This document shows, one piece after another, positions 25,483 to 34,168 of a stretch of 64,000 nucleotides of DNA (positions are counted from its first letter, which is position 1; each line of letters opens with the position of its first letter). Source of the DNA: Granulicella mallensis MP5ACTX8 (GTDB lineage: Bacteria > Acidobacteriota > Terriglobia > Terriglobales > Acidobacteriaceae); the NCBI RefSeq assembly GCF_000178955.2, contig NC_016631.1, forward strand, positions 4,836,001 to 4,900,000. Direction: 5' to 3'. The position numbers were made by a program, and so were the translations under genes. The notes beneath the pieces were generated by a model. It was not told the DNA's origin. It did no database searches and was given only the letters and a program-made list of their open reading frames with translations.

Positions 25483-27279
25483 TTAAGTCTGCAAAACCCC
25501 GGGATTAAACTTCGGTACTTCTGGATTCATCGCACACGCTTCCAGCGCCGTCATCAGCACCTCACGCGTCTTTACCGGGTCAATGATCGCATCGATCCAC
25601 AGTCGCGCCGCGCCGTACCGAGGATCGGCCTGCGCATCATACGTCGCCTTGATCTCATCGTAGATGCCCGCCTTCTCCTCCGCCGACAAGACCTTGCCCG
25701 CCCGCTCCAGCTGCTTCACACGCACCTCAACCAGCGTATTCGCAGCCGAAGCTCCGCTCATCACCGCATACCGTGCCGTCGGCCATGCAAACAGAAACCG
25801 CGGGTCGTAGGCCTTGCCGCACATCGCATAGTGCCCCGCACCGAACGAGCCGCCAAGAATCACCGTGATCTTGGGCACCACCGAAGTCGACACCGCCGAC
25901 ACCATCTTCGCGCCAGCGCGGATGATGCCGCTCCACTCCGCATCCTTACCCACCATGAAGCCGTTGACATCGTGCAGAAACACCAGCGGCACAAGCTGCT
26001 GGTTGCAATCCATGATGAACCGCGCCGCCTTCTGCGCGCTCTCCGTGTAAATGACGCCGCCGAACTCCGTGCGCTTGGTTCCCGCCTGCGGCCCCATCGC
26101 AACCGTCTGTTGCTGATGCTGCTTCTGATTAGAGACGATCCCCACGGCCCGTCCGCCGATCCTGGCATAGCCACACACCAGCGTTCGCCCAAACTCCGCC
26201 TTGTACTCATCGAACTCCGAGCGATCGACCATCCGCGCAATCACCTCACGCACGTCGTAGCTGTTGGTCGAAGCCTTCGCCGGATCAGGGTCCATCAACC
26301 CATACAAATCCTCCGCCGCAAACCGGGGCTTATCGCGCTCTGCATCGAACGCTATGCGGCTAAAGGGTTCAGGGTTTAGGGCCCAGGGCTCAGGGGCCAG
26401 CGAACTTTGCCCTCTGGGCCCTGGCCCCTGAGCCCTGGCCCCTGGCACTCTGGACCCTAGCTTCCCCACCAGACTCCGCAGCCGCGCAATACACAGATGG
26501 TCGTTCGGCTCCTTGAAGTCCACCGTGCCGGAGATCTCCGCGTGCATCTGCGCCCCGCCCAGCTCCTCCGCCGGAGTCTTCTGCCCAATCGCCGCCTGCA
26601 CCAGTGCAGGCCCCGCAAGAAACAGCCCCGAGCCCTCCGTCATCAACACGGTATCGGTCATCACCGGCAGATACGCTCCGCCCGCGACACACATCCCCAT
26701 GATGGCTGTGATCTGCGGCACACCCAGCGAGCTCATCACCGCGTTGTTGCGGAAGACGCGGCCGAAGTCGTCCTGGTCGGGAAACACATCCTCCTGCAGC
26801 GGTAGAAAGACACCAGATGAGTCCACCAGGTACAACGTCGGAATGCGGTTCTCGAGCGCGATCGTCTGCGCGCGCAGCACCTTCTTCGCCGTCATCGGAA
26901 AGAACGCGCCCGCCTTCACGGTCGCATCGTTGGCGACGATCATGCACAGCCGTCCCTCGACGCGTCCCAGCCCCGTGACCACACCCGCTCCCGGCGCGCC
27001 GCCGAACTCCGCATACATTCCATGCGCCGCCCACAGCCCCAGCTCGGTCCACTCAGAGTCCCGGTCGAGCAGCAGTGCCAACCGCTCGCGCACCGTCAAC
27101 CGGCCCTTGGCACGCTGGGCTTCGGCAGCCTTCTCACCGCCGCCCTGGCGGATGATGTCTTCTTCAGCGCGCATTCCACCAAGCAGCGCCACCATCGCCG
27201 CGCGGTTCGCTCCAGCCCGCACAGACCCACTCTCCAGCTTCGACTCCAACCTGTTTGCCGCCTTCAAATCACCCGCCAT
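25483..27279 (-). CDS. liuB: Methylcrotonyl-CoA carboxylase beta chain with in-frame repeat insertion
   Basis: 598 residues from ATG 27279. Both carboxyltransferase lobes are present: 'VEGRLCMIVANDATVKAGAFFP', 'LVDSSGVFLPLQEDVFPD', 'MCVAGGAYLPVMTD' and, in the C-lobe, 'QKQHQQQTVAMGPQAGTKRTEFGG', 'LHDVNGFMVGKDAEW' and 'ILGGSFGAGHYAMCG'. These match MCC beta rather than propionyl- or acetyl-CoA carboxylases. The enzyme moves CO2 from biotin to 3-methylcrotonyl-CoA. Residues about 272-303, between 'RLRSLVGKL' and 'SRIAFDAERDKP', are not part of the family and are encoded by a palindromic repeat, making the protein ~30 residues longer than expected. A GTG at 27324 would add 15 residues. First gene of the leucine operon. 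Confidence 0.92.
   Translation of the reverse strand: MAGDLKAANRLESKLESGSVRAGANRAAMVALLGGMRAEEDIIRQGGGEKAAEAQRAKGRLTVRERLALLLDRDSEWTELGLWAAHGMYAEFGGAPGAGVVTGLGRVEGRLCMIVANDATVKAGAFFPMTAKKVLRAQTIALENRIPTLYLVDSSGVFLPLQEDVFPDQDDFGRVFRNNAVMSSLGVPQITAIMGMCVAGGAYLPVMTDTVLMTEGSGLFLAGPALVQAAIGQKTPAEELGGAQMHAEISGTVDFKEPNDHLCIARLRSLVGKLGSRVPGARAQGPGPRGQSSLAPEPWALNPEPFSRIAFDAERDKPRFAAEDLYGLMDPDPAKASTNSYDVREVIARMVDRSEFDEYKAEFGRTLVCGYARIGGRAVGIVSNQKQHQQQTVAMGPQAGTKRTEFGGVIYTESAQKAARFIMDCNQQLVPLVFLHDVNGFMVGKDAEWSGIIRAGAKMVSAVSTSVVPKITVILGGSFGAGHYAMCGKAYDPRFLFAWPTARYAVMSGASAANTLVEVRVKQLERAGKVLSAEEKAGIYDEIKATYDAQADPRYGAARLWIDAIIDPVKTREVLMTALEACAMNPEVPKFNPGVLQT
26362..26465. repeat. Palindromic repeat inside the carboxylase gene
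   Basis: The arm 26379-26400 pairs with 26421-26441 (21 pairs, one bulged base), with GGGCTCAGGGGCCAG in the left arm and its complement in the right. Flanking bases are G/C-rich variants of the same theme (GGGTTCAGGGTTTAGGG). The segment keeps the reading frame and encodes a Pro/Gly/Ala-rich linker of about 32 residues. Confidence 0.85.
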
Positions 27280-27429
27280 CGCACCATCCCAAGCACTCGT
27301 CCGCAGAACTCGCAAGGATAGCACCCCTGAGTCAATGCGCTCCCATCCTGGCCATGGACAATTCCAACTGGCTGGATACGATGTCTTTTCGCTTGAACCC
27401 CACCCTGCAAACTGTCATCCTATACACGT

Positions 27430-27699
27430 ATGGCAACCTCGCTAAACATCTCGCTTCCGGAGCCTATCAAGGCTTACGTCGATGCAGCGATTGAAGACGG
27501 AGCCTACGCCACGCCCAGCGAGTACATCGCGGAGCTCATCTCCGCCGACCATGACCGCCATCGGCAGGCGCTCGAAGCGCGGCTGGTGGAAGCTCTCAAG
27601 GGCGATTCCATTGTCCTCACCTCGGACGAAGTCGAACGCGGCGGCATTCTCGCGCTTCTTCGTAAAAAAAGACAAGACCGTCAGGACAAAGCGGCTTGA
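27430..27699 (+). CDS. ParD-family antitoxin
   Basis: 89 residues. A ribbon-helix-helix N-terminus ('SLNISLPEPIKAYVDAAIEDGAYATPSEYIAELI', about 4-37) matches ParD antitoxins, which bind their own promoter as dimers, and a charged C-terminal arm ('RKKRQDRQDKAA') would wrap the toxin. The next gene encodes a ParE-type toxin and overlaps its stop codon, the classic layout. No clear ribosome-binding site is seen at the ATG. The pair is 151 bases from the divergent carboxylase gene. Autoregulation is inferred from the family. Confidence 0.9.
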   Translation: MATSLNISLPEPIKAYVDAAIEDGAYATPSEYIAELISADHDRHRQALEARLVEALKGDSIVLTSDEVERGGILALLRKKRQDRQDKAA

Positions 27700-28025
27700 T
27701 CTCTGTCGAGTTCCGTGACGCCGCTACAGCATCTCTTCTCGATCAGGCAGATTACTTTGCCTCTGTCGGCGACATATCACTGGCAGAACGTTGGAACGCC
27801 GCAGTGGATAAAACCATCCTTGATCTCAAACGCTTTCCGCAGATGGGAAGTCCCTGTTTCTTCAGGCATCCGGATCTTTCGGACCTGCGCAGTATCCTGA
27901 TCACGGGGTTTCCGCGCTATCTGTTGTTCTATCGATTCGTAGAAGCTGCAAATCTTATACTCGTCGTGGACGTCCTTCACGGCGCCAGAGACATTGAACC
28001 TTTACTGACTCCGCCCGAGGAGTAA
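27696..28025 (+). CDS. ParE/RelE-superfamily toxin
   Basis: 109 residues. The TTG start at 27696 overlaps the antitoxin stop (TTGA). 'VEFRDAATASLLDQADYFA' helix pair and the late 'ILITGFPRYLLFYRFVEAANLILVVDVLHGARDIEPLL' sheet are typical of ParE toxins, including the 'RYLLFYR' and 'LHGARD' motifs. ParE proteins poison DNA gyrase, whereas RelE relatives cut mRNA; the ParD-type partner favours the gyrase group. Nicotinamidase begins 2 bases after its stop, with that gene's ribosome-binding site (GAGGAG) inside the toxin end, so the toxin operon continues into metabolism genes. Confidence 0.88.
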   Translation: MISVEFRDAATASLLDQADYFASVGDISLAERWNAAVDKTILDLKRFPQMGSPCFFRHPDLSDLRSILITGFPRYLLFYRFVEAANLILVVDVLHGARDIEPLLTPPEE

Positions 28026-28027
28026 CC

Positions 28028-28663
28028 ATGCCCAATATCCTCCGCCCCACCGACGCGCTCCTCATCATCGACATGCAGCTCGACTTCCTGCCCGGCGGGC
28101 CCCTGGCCGTCCACGACGGCGACTCCATCATTCCCGGCATCAAGGCGCTGGCCGCCAGATTCGACCACGTGATTCTCACGCAGGACTGGCACCCGGCAGC
28201 TCATATCTCCTTCGCCAGCACACACGGCAAGCAGCCTTTCACCGACACGATAGAAGCTCCCTACGGCACCCAGACCCTCTGGCCCGACCACTGCCTCCAG
28301 GGTTCACGCGGCGCGGAGATACACCCCGATCTCGCCCTTCCTCACGCCGAACTCATCCTGAGGAAGGGCTTCCGGCAGAACATCGACAGCTACTCCGCCT
28401 TCACCGAAAACGACGGCGCGACACCCACCGGCCTCGCGGGCTACCTGCGCGAGCGCGGACTGAAGCGGCTCTTCTTCGCCGGCCTCGCCTACGACTTCTG
28501 CGTCGGCTTCTCCGCGCTGGCCGCAGCCAAACTCGGCTTCGAGGCTCTCGTCGTCGAAGACCTCAGCCGCGCCATCGATCTGCCCGGCACGATCGACGCC
28601 GCCAACCAGGCCTTCGCCAGCCTTAGCATTCAGCGCCTCGCCTCCTCGGAGTTACTCTCTTGA
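28028..28663 (+). CDS. pncA: Nicotinamidase/pyrazinamidase
   Basis: 211 residues, isochorismatase-like fold. The catalytic triad is Asp15 in 'LLIIDMQLDF', Lys113 in 'ILRKGF' and Cys158 in 'YDFCVGFSAL'. The metal-binding segment 'TQDWHPAAHISFAS' (Asp, His, His) is complete. PncA deamidates nicotinamide to nicotinate for NAD salvage. It starts 2 bases after the ParE stop with a GAGGAG site, so translation is probably coupled to the toxin. A DUF3592-like gene overlaps its stop codon. Length and motifs are normal. Confidence 0.94.
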   Translation: MPNILRPTDALLIIDMQLDFLPGGPLAVHDGDSIIPGIKALAARFDHVILTQDWHPAAHISFASTHGKQPFTDTIEAPYGTQTLWPDHCLQGSRGAEIHPDLALPHAELILRKGFRQNIDSYSAFTENDGATPTGLAGYLRERGLKRLFFAGLAYDFCVGFSALAAAKLGFEALVVEDLSRAIDLPGTIDAANQAFASLSIQRLASSELLS

Positions 28664-29013
28664 GGCCTCAATCACCCACCGAAACGTGGCCGGAGGCAAT
28701 GGCTACCGTCACCGCCTGCAAGTACGAGTTCGGCGCCGGGCGCGCCCTCGCGTTCGGAGTGCCAACCACCAAGCACTTCCTCATCTCGTTCAACTACTGG
28801 GCCAACGGCGAGATCCACACGGGCAAGTACACCTCAAAGACGGCGGTTCCCCAAGGCACACTCTTCCCTCTCCACTACAATCCGGAAGCCCCACACGAAC
28901 ACAGTAAATCCGGTTCCGTGCCTCTCGCGCGTAATCCCGTGATCGCCATTGGAATTATCGGCTCCCTCATCCTCTCGTTCGCCTGGCTCGCCATCCTGCG
29001 TGGTTGCCGTTAG
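28660..29013 (+). CDS. DUF3592-like membrane protein
   Basis: 117 residues from a TTG that overlaps the pncA stop (TTGA); an ATG at 28699 with GGAGG close upstream is the alternative and would give 104 residues. An extracytoplasmic-type sandwich ('TWPEAMATVTACKYEFG', 'FNYWANGEIHTGKYT', 'FPLHYNPEAPHEH') is followed by one membrane helix ('PVIAIGIIGSLILSFAWLAIL'). The W-x-x-a-x-A-x-V opening and 'YNPEAP' resemble DUF3592. Function is unknown. Overlap with pncA puts it last in the parDE-pncA transcript, before repeat copy B. Confidence 0.72.
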   Translation: MRPQSPTETWPEAMATVTACKYEFGAGRALAFGVPTTKHFLISFNYWANGEIHTGKYTSKTAVPQGTLFPLHYNPEAPHEHSKSGSVPLARNPVIAIGIIGSLILSFAWLAILRGCR

Positions 29014-29025
29014 TGGGATGAGGCG

Positions 29026-29330
29026 TTAGTTCGTTGAATTCTGATGGCCCGTTCAACACAGCGCGTAGCGAGTTCCCTGATGCTTTAGCGTCGCGGTACG
29101 GAGGGAGCCGTGGCCTTTAGGCCACGGAATCAGGGGCAGGCAAGAATCGGGCTTCAGCCCCGGGCCTTTTGTTCGCAGCCGAAAGAGAGCCCGGGCCTTA
29201 AGGCCACACCTTTGCTAAGCCAGAATTCCGTAGCCTAAAGGCTACGGCTCCCTCCGTCTCCCTGACGCTAAAGCATCAGGGAACTCGCTTCGCGCTATGT
29301 CGAGCGGGCCATCGGAATTCAACGCACTAC
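29026..29330. repeat. ~300-bp nested palindromic repeat, copy B (intact)
   Basis: The outer bases TTGAATTC-GATGGCCCG at the left (29034 on) pair with CGGGCCATCGGAATTCAA at the right end (to 29322). Inside are CCCTGATGCTTTAGCGTC and GGGAGCCGTGGCCTTTAGGC with matching right arms, and a central CCCCGGGCC / GCCCGGGCC hairpin. No open frame. It lies between the DUF3592-like gene and the HD-domain gene. Confidence 0.9.
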
Positions 29331-29343
29331 CCCCTCACCCCCA

Positions 29344-29961
29344 CTAGCCTTCCGACGTAATCCCCACCAACCCCAAAGCTCCCGCCTGCTCCTGCATCGC
29401 CCGAAGACAGTTCCCGATATGCTCCTCCACCGGAAGCCCTAACAACTCCGCGCCATGTGTAATATCCTCGCGCTTCACTGCTCGCGCGAACCCCTTGTCC
29501 TTCATCTTCTTCCGCACTCCTGCCACCTCGACATCGGCAATCGACTTCGTAGGCTTCACCAGCGCACAGGCGGTCAAAAAGCCGGCCAGTTCATCGCACG
29601 CAAACAACGCACGATCCAGATGGGTCTCCGGCACTACCCCCGAATAATCCGCATGGGCGAGGATCGCGTGCAGCATCTCCTCCGGCCAGCCCTGCTCGCG
29701 CAGGAACTTTACGCCGACGAAGGGATGCTCCTCCGGCGTCGGATGCCTGTCGTAATCAAAGTCGTGCAGCAGCCCCGCACAGCGATACTGCTCCGCAAAC
29801 CGTGCTGCCGCCTCACCCTCAAGCCCCAGCCGAGCCGCCTCGCGAACCCCATAGGACTCCGTACAGCAAGCCACCGCCAACCCATGCTTAACCAGCGACT
29901 CGCTCGCCGTCCACTCCCGCAGCAACGCCTCTGCGCGCTCCGCTGTAAACTTTTCGTTCAT
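29344..29961 (-). CDS. HD-domain phosphohydrolase-like protein
   Basis: 205 residues. The metal-binding HD motif is seen as His26 ('LVKHGLAVA'), 'GLLHDFDYDRHP' (His66-Asp67), 'HAILAHADYSG' and a late Asp in 'ACDELAGFLTACAL'. The spacing fits stand-alone HDIG-type proteins annotated as hydrolases, which often act on nucleotides or phosphorylated metabolites. The ATG at 29961 has AAGGGG 8 bases upstream. Its 3' end lies 14 bases from repeat copy B. I cannot name the substrate. Confidence 0.85.
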   Translation of the reverse strand: MNEKFTAERAEALLREWTASESLVKHGLAVACCTESYGVREAARLGLEGEAAARFAEQYRCAGLLHDFDYDRHPTPEEHPFVGVKFLREQGWPEEMLHAILAHADYSGVVPETHLDRALFACDELAGFLTACALVKPTKSIADVEVAGVRKKMKDKGFARAVKREDITHGAELLGLPVEEHIGNCLRAMQEQAGALGLVGITSEG

Positions 29962-30284
29962 TCCAAATCCCCTTGGCGAATCTCACATAGACTATCGTTC
30001 TCGCCGTTGCTTGTTTTCGCCGTCATCCTAAAGCGTAGCTGAAGGATGGTGCATTGGTAACTCTGAAAAGCCCCACTGGAGTAACAAGATTGCATTGTTG
30101 TCGACGTATTATTTCCGTACGGAATGTGACACATGGCTTAGCCGTTCAATGCAACGGTGCAGTCGGTGGGAAGCGGTTCAATGCGTATTCCGCACACGTT
30201 GGCGTGGAAACGTCTCATGATTTTTCAGGCATGCCGGCAATGGGCTGGTCGACGTACAGCATCACATAAAGATCGAGAGAGCAA
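29962..30284. other. Intergenic region with a degraded GTCATCC repeat
   Basis: 30004-30046 holds TTGCTTGTTTTCGCCGTCATCCT and a short pairing AAGGATG, a decayed member of the GTCATCCTGAGC family. The rest shows no credible gene; the + frame at 30054-30269 has no family likeness or ribosome-binding site. Confidence 0.5.
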
Positions 30285-30575
30285 TTGAAGCTGGGTGAGC
30301 TGTGGCGCCGATGGCAGACAAGGAACCACCCAGAGCACATGCTCACAGCGGCGGAGGCGATCGAGTGTGTGCGGCAATATGCGGAAGCAAACGAACGCGA
30401 CTTCCGCGAGCCGCTGGACGTCCACCTGGAGTGGCGGGCGCTGGAGCCAGGGAATCGGAAGGCAGGCTCCCATCTTGTTTATGTCATACCGCTGGGAACC
30501 TCGATTCCTATACCCTTCATGGAGGTAGACGCCAGCGATGGCAAGGTGATTGCATGGCGTTCGCTTTCGCGATAG
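30285..30575 (+). CDS. Small protein with PepSY-like end, unknown function
   Basis: 96 residues from a TTG with GAGAG a few bases upstream. The N-terminal half is helical ('AEAIECVRQYAEANERDF'); the C-terminal part 'GSHLVYVIPLGTSIPIPFMEVDASDGKVIAWRSLSR' has the V-D-A-x-x-G-x-V pattern seen in PepSY-type sheets. No signal peptide or membrane span, so probably cytoplasmic. No neighbour gives a function. The likeness to PepSY is weak and the gene could be an orphan. Confidence 0.55.
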   Translation: MKLGELWRRWQTRNHPEHMLTAAEAIECVRQYAEANERDFREPLDVHLEWRALEPGNRKAGSHLVYVIPLGTSIPIPFMEVDASDGKVIAWRSLSR

Positions 30576-30822
30576 CACTCCTTGGAGATTCGTTCCTTGC
30601 CACCTGTTCATGAGTTCTACCCGGCAACGATGTTTCCTGTTTTCCTGCTTCCTGTTAACTACCTTGGTTCTCTTCCCTCTTTTTTCATTTTTCTTCCGGG
30701 TATCTTCGGCAGTACCCCTTGACTCTTTCGGCACCTAGTGTCAATCTAGGCACATCGCTCGCTTCTTATCGGACGTGAGCGTACGGTAGCCCGCTCTGGC
30801 AGCCGTCCGCAACAGACAATTT

Positions 30823-31398
30823 ATGGCAACCATGATGGCGCCCGTCAGCGCAATGGAGGCTCAGCCCCAGGCTGTGTCTTCCACTGAGCGTGAGGTCCTT
30901 CGTTGTGACCACTGCAAGCTGGTGCAATTCCGCACCTCTGCAGACACCTGCCGACGCTGCAAAAAGTCTTTGCTGCCGGAGCTTCCCACAGTTCAACCCG
31001 CGATCTCCCTGGTTCCTGAGCCTGCGCCCAAGTCCGCCGAGGGTGGTCTTCAGGTAGCCAGCGCCGTGCGCGATCTGCGTCACGTGCGCAATCTCTCACA
31101 GCGCCAGTTGGCTGCGCGCATGAACGTGCCGCGCACCTACATCTCGAAGATCGAGAACGGCAAGGCCATGCCGACGCTGTCCTCCCTCGACCGCCTTGCC
31201 CGGGCACTCCAGGTGGACATCTCAGCCCTGCTGCGCGATGCTCCCACCCGCCACCAGGACGAGACCGCCGTCCTTATGGCCGATCCCTTCCTGGCCGAGA
31301 TCGCCAAGTATTCTGCTCACCTGAACTCGACGCAGAAGTCGATCTTCCTCAACCATGTCCGCGAGATAGCGCAGGGCCGCACGCGCCGTACGGCGTAG
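30823..31398 (+). CDS. XRE-family regulator with N-terminal zinc ribbon
   Basis: 191 residues. Residues 28-46 have two Cys pairs ('CDHC' at 28-31 and 'CRRC' at 43-46) that would bind one zinc ion. A Pro-rich linker follows, then an XRE/Cro helix-turn-helix (about 79-135: 'VRDLRHVRNLSQRQLAARMNVPRTYISKIENGKAMPTLSSLDRLARAL'). A C-terminal helical segment ends 'REIAQGRTRRTA'. It is a DNA-binding regulator; the ribbon may bind a partner, RNA or extra DNA bases. It lies 185 bases upstream of uppS on the same strand. Several in-frame Met codons (30823, 30832, 30835, 30853) leave the start uncertain. Confidence 0.85.
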   Translation: MATMMAPVSAMEAQPQAVSSTEREVLRCDHCKLVQFRTSADTCRRCKKSLLPELPTVQPAISLVPEPAPKSAEGGLQVASAVRDLRHVRNLSQRQLAARMNVPRTYISKIENGKAMPTLSSLDRLARALQVDISALLRDAPTRHQDETAVLMADPFLAEIAKYSAHLNSTQKSIFLNHVREIAQGRTRRTA

Positions 31399-31583
31399 GC
31401 CCCTCGCCTCTTTGCAAGACCTCCTTCCGGCGTCGCATCTCCCGTTCTTACGAGCGAAGGGTGCGGCGCTTCTCCAATTTCTGAAGGTCCTGTCAGAAAT
31501 CAATTTGAAAACTGACGCACTTATCCTTCATCCCCTGTTCCCTAATCCCATTCTTTCAGCTAACCTCATCAGAGCGAGTCCCT

Positions 31584-32498
<915 letters not shown>

Positions 32499-32514
32499 GG
32501 CCTCCTGCCACTAG

Positions 32515-33006
32515 TTACTTCGTCAGAACAACCTGTCCGAGGTGGTAGCTGAGATGGTTAGTCCGTCCCAATAAAATCGCGAAGCGATTGCGATGGGGCT
32601 CCTTCACGAAGTCTTCTTCCGAAACCGAAGCATGACGCTCCAGCCACTCCGCCGCCGAGAGCTTCGCCATCTCCACCTGCAAACGTTCGTGCACCACAAC
32701 CCATGCAGCCTTCAGCTCCTCCGCCGAGGCAATCGGAGTGACGGCCCGATCGGAGCTTTTGAGGAACATCGCGTCATACTCCGGATGCAGTCGCTCCCCG
32801 AGACGTAGAGTCGCATACATCGTGTCGCTCACAGCCAGCAGATGCCCCAGCAGATAGATCAGGCGGTTCTTCCCCGGAGCCACTTCCCGCTCCAGCACCT
32901 CGTGCGAGGCTCCCCCAAATAGCTTGTTGGCCCGGTCAACGCCGGTCTGCCACTGTTTCAATGCTGCGTCGACCAGTAGCTTCTCGCTCGAAACCTGAGT
33001 TTCCAT
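32515..33006 (-). CDS. DinB-family protein
   Basis: 163 residues. Four-helix-bundle DinB fold with three metal-binding histidines: His in 'IYLLGHLLAVSD' and two in 'GRTNHLSYHLGQ'. DinB proteins are damage- or thiol-linked; some are bacillithiol or mycothiol transferases, but the substrate here is unknown. ATG 33006 is preferred, with AAGGGAA about 10 bases upstream; the longer frame has no family residues. It is convergent with uppS, with only 16 bases between stops, and so breaks the usual uppS-cdsA order. Confidence 0.85.
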   Translation of the reverse strand: METQVSSEKLLVDAALKQWQTGVDRANKLFGGASHEVLEREVAPGKNRLIYLLGHLLAVSDTMYATLRLGERLHPEYDAMFLKSSDRAVTPIASAEELKAAWVVVHERLQVEMAKLSAAEWLERHASVSEEDFVKEPHRNRFAILLGRTNHLSYHLGQVVLTK

Positions 33007-33268
33007 CGTTGCGATATTCCCTTCAGTTTTAGATCTGGATGTGCCACACAAGAGATGAGACCCAGCACTCAAACGGTTCACTCTTTGCGCAGCCATTCAT
33101 CGGTCGAGAAGGCACTCCTCAAGCGAGTTGAGTGGTAGGCCAAAATATTCTTTTACTTCACCGCAACAAAATAATTCGCGAGAACCGCGCATCTTCTTCA
33201 ATGATTTCCCGTTAGCTCCCATCAGGTGGGTAGGCACGTTTCTCGCCGCCAAACCAGAGGGTCGTCTC

Positions 33269-34054
33269 ATGAAGAACGCACTCCGCAGCATCGCCGCAGT
33301 CCTTTCGTTTGCCACTCTGTTCAATCAATTCGCCCATGCAGCCAGAATGCAAAACTCAACCGCTGCGCCTGACACCACAACTCAATCCGCTCCCATTGAA
33401 CAATCTTCGCCAGCCACTCCGCCGCCTGGGTCCGCCGTTCCCGTGCAACAGATCGTCTCGGCCCACACGGTATTTCTCAGCAACGCCGGATCGGATCCCA
33501 ACTTCCCCATCGACCCCACCACCAGCTATAACGACGTCTCTTCGGCATTGCAGTCCTGGGGCCGCTTCCAGCTCGTCAACTCCCCCGAGCAGGCCGACCT
33601 CATCTTTCAGCTCCGCGGCGTTGCTCCCATCACCGCTGTCGCCGAAACTAGTGACAACGTCTACTCGATCACCAGCCCGGCCTTTCAGCTCACGCTTGTC
33701 GATCCCAGGACGAACATCAACCTGTGGACGATCACCTCGCCCGTAAATCTTGCCGGTGAGGGGCGAGCACTCGAACGGTGGACGTCAATCTCCATTACCA
33801 ACCTGATCAGCCGCATCAAGGTCCTCAGCAATGAGCCTCTCTCCGATGTCGAAACGGCCAATCTCACCACCGTCCCCCCAAACCACCGCCTCAGGACCTT
33901 TTTGATCCTTGGAGGCATCGGCGTCGGTGCAGCAGTAGCCGGATCTGTAGTCCTTCATCACGAGTTTGAAAACTCTCTCTCAAGCCAGAAGACCTCACAA
34001 GACCAGTTCTGCCAGGCACATAACATTCCCCTCTCCATGTGTGCCGGCGGCTAA
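33269..34054 (+). CDS. Secreted or membrane-anchored protein of unknown function
   Basis: 261 residues starting 'MKNALRSIAAVLSFATLFNQFAHAA', a signal peptide. A Ser/Thr/Pro-rich linker follows to about 60, then 'QQIVSAHTVFLSNAGSD' and 'QADLIFQLRGVAPI', a small alpha/beta domain resembling the DUF4136/ABC-like 'NSPEQADLIFQL' periplasmic proteins seen often in acidobacteria. A glycine-rich hydrophobic span near 'FLILGGIGVGAAVAGSVVL' could anchor it. GAGG lies 8 bases upstream of the ATG. Function unknown; it sits alone before a hairpin terminator. Confidence 0.78.
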   Translation: MKNALRSIAAVLSFATLFNQFAHAARMQNSTAAPDTTTQSAPIEQSSPATPPPGSAVPVQQIVSAHTVFLSNAGSDPNFPIDPTTSYNDVSSALQSWGRFQLVNSPEQADLIFQLRGVAPITAVAETSDNVYSITSPAFQLTLVDPRTNINLWTITSPVNLAGEGRALERWTSISITNLISRIKVLSNEPLSDVETANLTTVPPNHRLRTFLILGGIGVGAAVAGSVVLHHEFENSLSSQKTSQDQFCQAHNIPLSMCAGG

Positions 34055-34065
34055 TTGGTCTCCTT

Positions 34066-34121
34066 CAGCAAAAGCGCCATCCCCACGAAACTGCATCATC
34101 GCGGGGATGGCGTTTCTGCTG
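34066..34121 (+). terminator. Hairpin after the secreted-protein gene
   Basis: A 19-position stem (34066-34084 with 34103-34121, two mismatches) with an 18-base loop starts 11 bases after the stop codon. It separates this gene from cdsA. Confidence 0.6.
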
Positions 34122-34168
34122 GCGATTCGATTCGCCATGCCCCCTCCATGTATCCTCAACCAGACCAC

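Noticed and set aside
30054..30269. 71-residue plus frame after the HD-domain gene
   Set aside because: No ribosome-binding site, Cys/Arg-rich without family likeness, begins next to a decayed repeat.
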